The position numbers were made by a program, and so were the translations under genes. Below the pieces are notes generated by a model. The model searched no databases. It had not been told where the DNA came from and saw only the letters and a program-made list of their open reading frames with translations. From Euperipatoides rowelli (lineage: Eukaryota; Onychophora; Udeonychophora; Euonychophora; Peripatopsidae): DNA of 11,688 bases. Below, piece after piece: positions 8,836 through 11,688 of this stretch; the first letter of the stretch is position 1; each line of letters begins with the position of its first letter. The stretch lies in NCBI GenBank assembly GCA_003024985.2, contig PXIH01S0000464.1. One strand, 5' to 3'.

Positions 8836-9145
8836 TAGCAGGGGTATATATTATTTGTGTTAAACTGAAAATCTTCCCGAGCTGCTAGAAGATTCTTCCG
8901 AGAGTAGCAGTAGTCTCTTTTTTTAAAAAAAACATTAATAATGGAATAATAATTTCAAATAATTTAGGTAATTAGGTAAATATATTAAGAAATTATATAT
9001 GTCTACCTATTCAAATAATGCTTATGTTTGATCAAGTATTCAATAATTTTTTTAATCGGATACCGGTACCTCAATTTCTTCCCGAAGGCAAAATTCTTCC
9101 CGAGCTGTTTGCTCACTCTTTGGTAAGAATATACACCCCTGTTGG
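8836..9145. repeat. Cluster of short direct and inverted repeats
   Basis: TCTTCCCGAGCTG stands at 8872-8884 and 9095-9107. Shorter relatives are TTCTTCCGAG at 8893-8902 and TTCTTCCCGA at about 9076-9084. In addition, a CAGGGGTATATATT-like block near 8839-8853 is inverted near 9125-9140 (AATATACACCCCTG). The mix of orientations suggests rearranged copies of one small sequence. No open frame or known element explains it. The frames of 74-75 codons across this area (for example 9052-9276 on the minus strand) have no recognisable domain. Confidence 0.55.
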
Positions 9146-9401
9146 ATAGGGCTGTAGTCTTGGGACCAGGGGGGAGGGCACTGTGTATTAATAAACTTGT
9201 AAGAAACTACATAGTTATGACCAGGAATGATGAAGGGGGATGCCCGTAGGCCTGAACAAGAGGCCTGCATGTTCATTAAAGGTAAACAAAATGTCCATAC
9301 AAAAAAAAAAGCTTATCAAATCTTCATGAGCAAGGAGAAACTCATCAAAAATATGTATGAGTCCCACCTGGATTCACAGTCCGGGGCCCCGATTATAATN
9401 T

Positions 9402-9415
9402 GGGGGGGGGGGGGG
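9402..9415 (+). repeat. Poly-G run (14 G) beside an ambiguous base
   Basis: The longest G run in the window, two bases after an N at 9400. The ambiguity probably reflects sequencing or assembly trouble at the homopolymer, so the run length is uncertain. Confidence 0.9.
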
Positions 9416-9440
9416 CTGGTAATAGGTCTGGTCCAGCACC

Positions 9441-10231
9441 TTAATTAGAATTAGAATTAAACCAGGCATATAATAGTCAAAAGACTTTTATACCTATATT
9501 AAACCCTGAAAATTAGTATCAATAGATAGAAATTCGTCCAGAGCCTTTTTGAAACCATTTAGGGTTAACCGCAGAACCACCTCACACGGCAGGGCATTCC
9601 ATTGCAATATCATTCTCACAGTAATAAAGGAAAATCTTAATCTTAACCGAGAATGTTTCATACATAATTTAAAAGCATGCCCCCTAGTGATCAAAAATGG
9701 AGATATTTCAAACAAGTTCTCTATATTGCCCTCCAAAACGACCTTTTTAAAAATAAAAATCAATTCCCCCCTATAGTTCCTTTGTTCGGGAGTTAAAATG
9801 TGGTAAGTAGACAAAATCCGTAATCTATCGGTATAAGGCAAACGAGAAAAACCCTGAATCTTTTTGGAAATTCTTCTAAAAAATAATTTCAGTTTCTTTC
9901 GATCAGTAATGTTGTTTATAAAATATGTCGTGTTACAATAATCAACCAATGGTTGAAGGTAACTCAAGTATATAACTCGAAAGGTGGATAAATTCAAGAA
10001 TGAAAACATTCCCAACAAGAAATAAAATAATTTATAAAGCTTAGCCACCAAGCTATCTGCCTGCGAGGGAAAAGATAAAAGCGAATCAACCTGAATCCCC
10101 AAATCATTGAACACATCCACATGAGTAATAATTATATCACCCAGTTTAAACTCATAGGGGATTTTAGTTGGACCCAAATGGAGATAGCTTGTCTTCTGAG
10201 TATTAATTGTCAACCCATTTAACTCACCCAT
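9441..10231 (-). mobile_element. 5'-truncated LINE (non-LTR retrotransposon), jockey/CR1/L2-like
   Basis: The 3' part of a LINE lies on the minus strand. It consists of an open frame (9494-10231) for the end of the reverse transcriptase and the C-terminal region, then about 35 bp of 3' UTR, then a short repeated tail of AATTCT units (plus-strand TTAATTAGAATTAGAATTAA at 9441-9460). Short repeat tails instead of poly(A) are typical of CR1/L2-type LINEs. The element stops abruptly on its 5' side: an in-frame stop lies at 10247-10249 and the sequence beyond 10231 is low-complexity AT-rich DNA. Such 5' truncation is usual for LINE insertions. I could not find a target-site duplication, so both outer borders are approximate. 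Confidence 0.85.
9494..10231 (-). CDS. Reverse transcriptase C-terminal fragment of a LINE (245 aa)
   Basis: A remnant of the LINE ORF2-type protein, which would copy element RNA into DNA at the insertion site; this fragment cannot do so. Residues 4-14 (LNGLTINTQKT) match the NxLTxNxxKT segment that follows the catalytic YxDD box. That box and everything before it are missing. Residues 43-64 (DLGIQVDSLLSF and following) fit the LGxxxD..LSF segment of jockey/CR1-type elements. Residues 91-100 contain YLQPLVDYCN. Residues 137-170 include RLRIL, RNYRGELIFIFK and G168. Residues 180-232 hold TRGH, WNALP (211-215) and NGFKKALD (225-232), the usual end of this protein class. The first ATG is simply the first Met inside the fragment, not a real start. 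The frame has no stop or frameshift over 245 codons, so the insertion is not very old. The clade within the jockey/CR1/L2 group is not resolved. Confidence 0.88.
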   Translation of the reverse strand: MGELNGLTINTQKTSYLHLGPTKIPYEFKLGDIIITHVDVFNDLGIQVDSLLSFPSQADSLVAKLYKLFYFLLGMFSFLNLSTFRVIYLSYLQPLVDYCNTTYFINNITDRKKLKLFFRRISKKIQGFSRLPYTDRLRILSTYHILTPEQRNYRGELIFIFKKVVLEGNIENLFEISPFLITRGHAFKLCMKHSRLRLRFSFITVRMILQWNALPCEVVLRLTLNGFKKALDEFLSIDTNFQGLI

Positions 10232-10331
10232 AAAAAAACAAAAGTATTAAAATAAGTATTAAAATAAATAAATGAATATAAACCCTATATTTATTTCACT
10301 TTACCATTAAAATTAAAATTTGGTTTGAAAT

Positions 10332-10376
10332 TAGTGATGGATTGATCATGAACGATTCGTTCATTTTGAATGACTA
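10332..10376 (+). mobile_element. Possible hAT-type transposon end, degraded
   Basis: TAGTGATGG at 10332-10340 resembles the CAGTGATGG termini of many hAT elements. It is soon followed by ATGAACG-ATT-CGTTCAT (10348-10364, a perfect 7-bp inverted repeat) and TTTTGAATGACT. I recall similar GAACGATTCGTTCATTTTGAA stretches near hAT-like termini in fish, but cannot verify this here. No matching CCATCACTA end and no 8-bp duplication was found, so this may be chance or a solo fragment. Confidence 0.2.
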
Positions 10377-10956
10377 ATGACCATGAGTAGCCTATATAGG
10401 CTAACTATTTTATGCTCATACAAAAAGGATTGTAAAACTTTCAATCAGGCCCGTTCCTAGCAGATAAGACATGCTAGGCAGTCACCTAGAGGAATGTAAA
10501 ATTTAAGAATTAAGTTAGCCTACCATTAATTTATAGGATCAAACCAGGCGGTGGGCTTGCAACACTACCGCAAGAAATCATGTGACCCTATAATTCATAT
10601 TTATGGTAGTCGTAATGTTATTTTGGTTTCATTTTTTAGAAATATGTGTAAAGGGTGCTAAATTTTAGCTTACTGGAGTCAGAATTTCATAGAATGGTAC
10701 TGCTTTCGGTTCTCAAGTTATAAACCAACACACACACATATCCACTAAATTATACAAATTAATACTAGTGTTTCCTGCAGGATTTAGAAAGGGCATACAC
10801 AAGTTTCCCAAAAAGGGCAGGGAATCTGGTTTAGGGGCAAGTCATCTGGTCTAGAGAAGAGCGTTTACCCCCCTTCCCAAATCATTACCCCACTATACAG
10901 CCATTTTTTAAGGTGTTAAATAAAATTGATTCCAATAAATAATATTTTTTGTGGAA

Positions 10957-10972
10957 GGGGGAGGGGGGGGGG
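10957..10972 (+). repeat. Poly-G tract (G5-A-G10)
   Basis: Five G, one A and ten G in a row on the plus strand. Confidence 0.95.
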
Positions 10973-11076
10973 ATTAATTTGAAATTAATTATAATTCAAT
11001 GATTTATTAAAATGTAATCAAGAAATTGTTTTGAAAATGATCGTTTTTATGATTTCTCCTAGTGAGGTAAGGGTAG

Positions 11077-11228
11077 TTTTTTTTTTTTTTTTAAGGAATC
11101 ACTAAACACTATAGATATCTTAATATACAACTTCCAGTAATTCTAACAGAATGAAAATAAATAAATAAAGGCAGCCAATTATAATAATATTCGTTGTTTA
11201 AAAAAATAATGTAAAAAAAAAAAAAAAA
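11077..11228. repeat. T16 and A16 homopolymers 120 bp apart
   Basis: A run of 16 T at 11077-11092 and a run of 16 A at 11213-11228 bracket 120 bp of unique AT-rich DNA containing (TAAA)n. They could pair with each other, but no other similarity between the flanks supports a single element. Confidence 0.85.
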
Positions 11229-11688
11229 TTCCTGCTAAGCTAGTAAAACATGTAGCCTAGGTAGAATGCAAGAAAAGCATGAAAGGTTCAATCAAACGCA
11301 AGAGTAACATTTTCATTAATTTCACCGATTCAATTTGATATAAAGAATTGACCAGAATTTGACATTTCAAGTTTGTATTGAATAATCCTAAATTAGACTA
11401 ATATTTGTGTTCAATTCTGAGATTTGCTAATTAGAATTTGGTTTGCAATAACAAGCTTGTTTTAAACATGATTTCTTTTCTATACAATGTGAGAGGCTGA
11501 CTTGTACACTAGTCTGTTTTTATTATTAGATATTTATTTCCAGCATTAAAATGTTTTTTTGTTTTTTTTCAATGTAAACAATAATTTGTGTTTTTTAGAC
11601 TTAATTTTTAAAATATATCTTTAATTTATATTAGGGGAAGTGGGGGGAATACCGCGCACCTAAGCATGATTCGTTCTTGTGGCAAAAT

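Larger units (their letters stand above)
10377..11688. other. Gene-free DNA with degraded repeat-like patches
   Basis: No gene is supported. A patch at 10447-10490 holds CCTAG/CTAGG/CCTAG blocks in alternating orientation (10456-10460, 10474-10478, 10485-10489). A G+C-richer patch at about 10775-10875 has ATCTGGTTTAG and ATCTGGTCTAG as a near-direct repeat. Both look like eroded interspersed repeats of unknown family. The last 55 bp hold GGGGAAGTGGGGGG followed by CCGCGCACC, which is compositionally unlike its surroundings and may be the edge of another repeat cut by the window end. Confidence 0.5.

Noticed and set aside
9052-9276. Minus-strand open frame of 74 codons
   Set aside because: Spans the short-repeat cluster and has no recognisable domain. 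Its openness is explained by the locally higher G+C.
9227-9448. Plus-strand open frame of 73 codons, with a GTAAAC donor-like site near 9281
   Set aside because: Considered as a small exon because AAAG/GTAAAC resembles a splice donor. The frame crosses an N and the 14-G run, and no matching acceptor, partner exon or protein family is visible.
9549-9776. Plus-strand open frame of 75 codons
   Set aside because: It is the antisense shadow of the LINE reverse transcriptase fragment.

Overview
This is an AT-rich (about 30% G+C by eye) stretch of animal nuclear DNA with no intact host gene that I can support. It has long A and T runs, microsatellites, a minisatellite, ancient repeat copies and one truncated non-LTR retrotransposon, with no ribosome-binding sites, operons or dense coding. 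That is the look of an intron or intergenic region of a metazoan. The word TAGGCTA/TAGCCTA and its palindromic form TAGGCCTA are unusually common. I associate such words with some aquatic deuterostomes and fish, but that is an impression from memory and not an identification. The species is not resolved.

Layout. 1-1043: a (TAAA)n microsatellite, then two diverged direct copies of an unrecognised unit of about 390 bp (135-531 and 657-1043). 1044-2840: mostly unremarkable AT-rich DNA with a (GT)n/G-run microsatellite, a possible tRNA-derived SINE on the minus strand (about 2145-2262), and two long G runs. 2792-3214: nested inverted repeats, including a perfect 16-bp one. 3223-3814: a minisatellite of about 14 units with a monomer near 44 bp, which seems to alternate between two unit types (a dimeric higher-order pattern). 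3815-8820: about 5 kb of gene-free AT-rich DNA with scattered homopolymers and one G-rich cluster. 8820-9145: a cluster of short direct and inverted repeats. 9441-10231: the 3' end of a LINE of the jockey/CR1/L2 type on the minus strand, with an open frame of 245 codons covering the end of the reverse transcriptase and the conserved C-terminal region. 10232-11688: gene-free DNA with fragments that look like degraded interspersed repeats, including a possible hAT-type transposon end.

No genes work together here. The only protein-like sequence is the LINE remnant, which lacks the catalytic part of its reverse transcriptase. Other open frames of 60-75 codons are chance frames through low-complexity DNA or the opposite strand of the LINE. 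I found no convincing new biological system. The observations most worth checking are the alternating minisatellite, the diverged 522-bp-period duplication, the nested inverted repeats next to the minisatellite, the strand-biased poly-G tracts and the over-represented TAGGCTA word.
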